Part shown: piece after piece, positions 63,768 through 64,000 of the stretch
Layout of the letters: every line of letters begins with the position of its first letter
Position numbering within the stretch: the first letter of the stretch is position 1
From: Leisingera sp. ANG-M7
Lineage (GTDB): Bacteria > Pseudomonadota > Alphaproteobacteria > Rhodobacterales > Rhodobacteraceae
DNA length: 64,000 nt
Assembly: GCF_000813965.1 (NCBI RefSeq)
Contig: NZ_JWLI01000021.1
Span: 1 to 64,000, forward strand
Reading direction: 5' to 3'
Program-made: the position numbers and the translations under genes
Notes under the pieces: generated by a model
Database searches by the model: none
Told to the model about the DNA's origin: nothing
The model's input: the letters and a program-made list of their open reading frames with translations, nothing else

Positions 63768-64000
63768 ATGAAGAAGATCGGCATTCTCGGCGGCGTCGGC
63801 TGGGCCTCCACTCTCGATTACTACCGCGCCATCTGCGAAGGCGCCGGAAGGTTCTTTGCGGACCGCGGCGCGGGCTCACCGCTGCCAGTGCCGCCGATCA
63901 CAATCGAATCCGTGGTGCAGGCGCAAACCCGGTCCTTGCGCGGACGGGCGGGGGATGAGGCCAGCTGGGCCGCTTTTGATGCCGTTTTCCGCGAGGCGAT
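63768..64000 (+). CDS. Aspartate/glutamate racemase family protein, 5' part (cut by window edge)
   Basis: Only the first 77 codons are visible. The start MKKIGILGGVGWASTLDYYRAICEG matches the Asp/Glu racemase superfamily (RacX/YgeA type), whose members interconvert amino-acid enantiomers with two cysteines; those cysteines would lie further on. A later PPITIESVVQ segment agrees. The rest of the gene is outside the window, so activity cannot be judged. Confidence 0.85.
   Translation, partial: MKKIGILGGVGWASTLDYYRAICEGAGRFFADRGAGSPLPVPPITIESVVQAQTRSLRGRAGDEASWAAFDAVFREA

Noticed and set aside
1-64000. tRNA, rRNA, CRISPR, transposase or integrase genes
   Set aside because: Both strands were examined and no cloverleaf, repeat-spacer array or recombinase motif was seen; a tRNA scan would be decisive.

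Overview
The window is a gene-dense, GC-rich stretch of an alphaproteobacterial chromosome, most probably from the Roseobacter group of the Rhodobacteraceae (Leisingera/Phaeobacter/Ruegeria-like). The markers are the chvI-chvG-hprK-rapZ-manX-ptsH locus divergent from pckA, a split F0 operon with both b and b' subunits, a methylsuccinyl-CoA dehydrogenase of the ethylmalonyl-CoA pathway, a DUF6473 protein and the rpoZ-rsh-pdxJ-acpS-lepB-rnc-era-recO housekeeping block. Family assignments come from reading the translated sequence; no search was run. I saw no rRNA, tRNA, insertion sequence, prophage or CRISPR array.

Layout. 1-5.0 kb: the first codons of an EF-Tu gene run off the left edge, then a lipoprotein and parC (all minus), and an SH3 protein and an SDR oxidoreductase (plus). 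5.1-9.9 kb: a small membrane protein with a cobalamin adenosyltransferase, then etfB-etfA and a 3-hydroxybutyryl-CoA dehydrogenase, with a DUF6473 gene on the opposite strand. 9.9-17.3 kb: an acyltransferase, the nitrogen-type PTS and ChvIG signalling operon, and divergent pckA. 17.4-24.4 kb: a short PAS/chemoreceptor-tip protein, a dGTPase-like protein, CDF and TauE transporters, mcd, and two lipoproteins.

24.4-35.3 kb is a long minus-strand housekeeping block running from folK through rpoZ, rsh, DUF2062, pdxJ, acpS, lepB and rnc to era, DUF1491 and recO. It is interrupted between rnc and era by a plus-strand Tat-exported multicopper oxidase. 35.4-45.7 kb mixes single genes (NYN nuclease, cytochrome c, ispH, LysE, methyltransferase, rnhA, TRIC-like channel) with fmt and two deformylase genes, one of which lacks catalytic residues, followed by a C-S lyase, an L,D-transpeptidase and a glutathionyl-hydroquinone reductase.

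45.8-54.7 kb: two cobalamin genes behind a structured leader, a lytic transglycosylase, two small exported proteins, smc and an aminotransferase. 54.8-56.4 kb: a FadR-type regulator with a palindromic operator and a lower-GC patch carrying an orphan Imm8-like immunity gene. 56.4-64 kb: the F0 ATP synthase operon (atpI-atpB-atpE-b'-b), two EamA transporters, an ArsR regulator, a universal stress protein, a LysR regulator divergent from azoR, and a truncated Asp/Glu racemase gene at the right edge.

I found no convincing wholly new multi-gene system. The observations most worth a second look are the deformylase-like protein with a Glu-to-Gln change and no metal-binding Cys, the orphan immunity island, the leader in front of cobC, the heptamer repeats between chvI and pckA, and the oxidase inserted into the rnc-era block.
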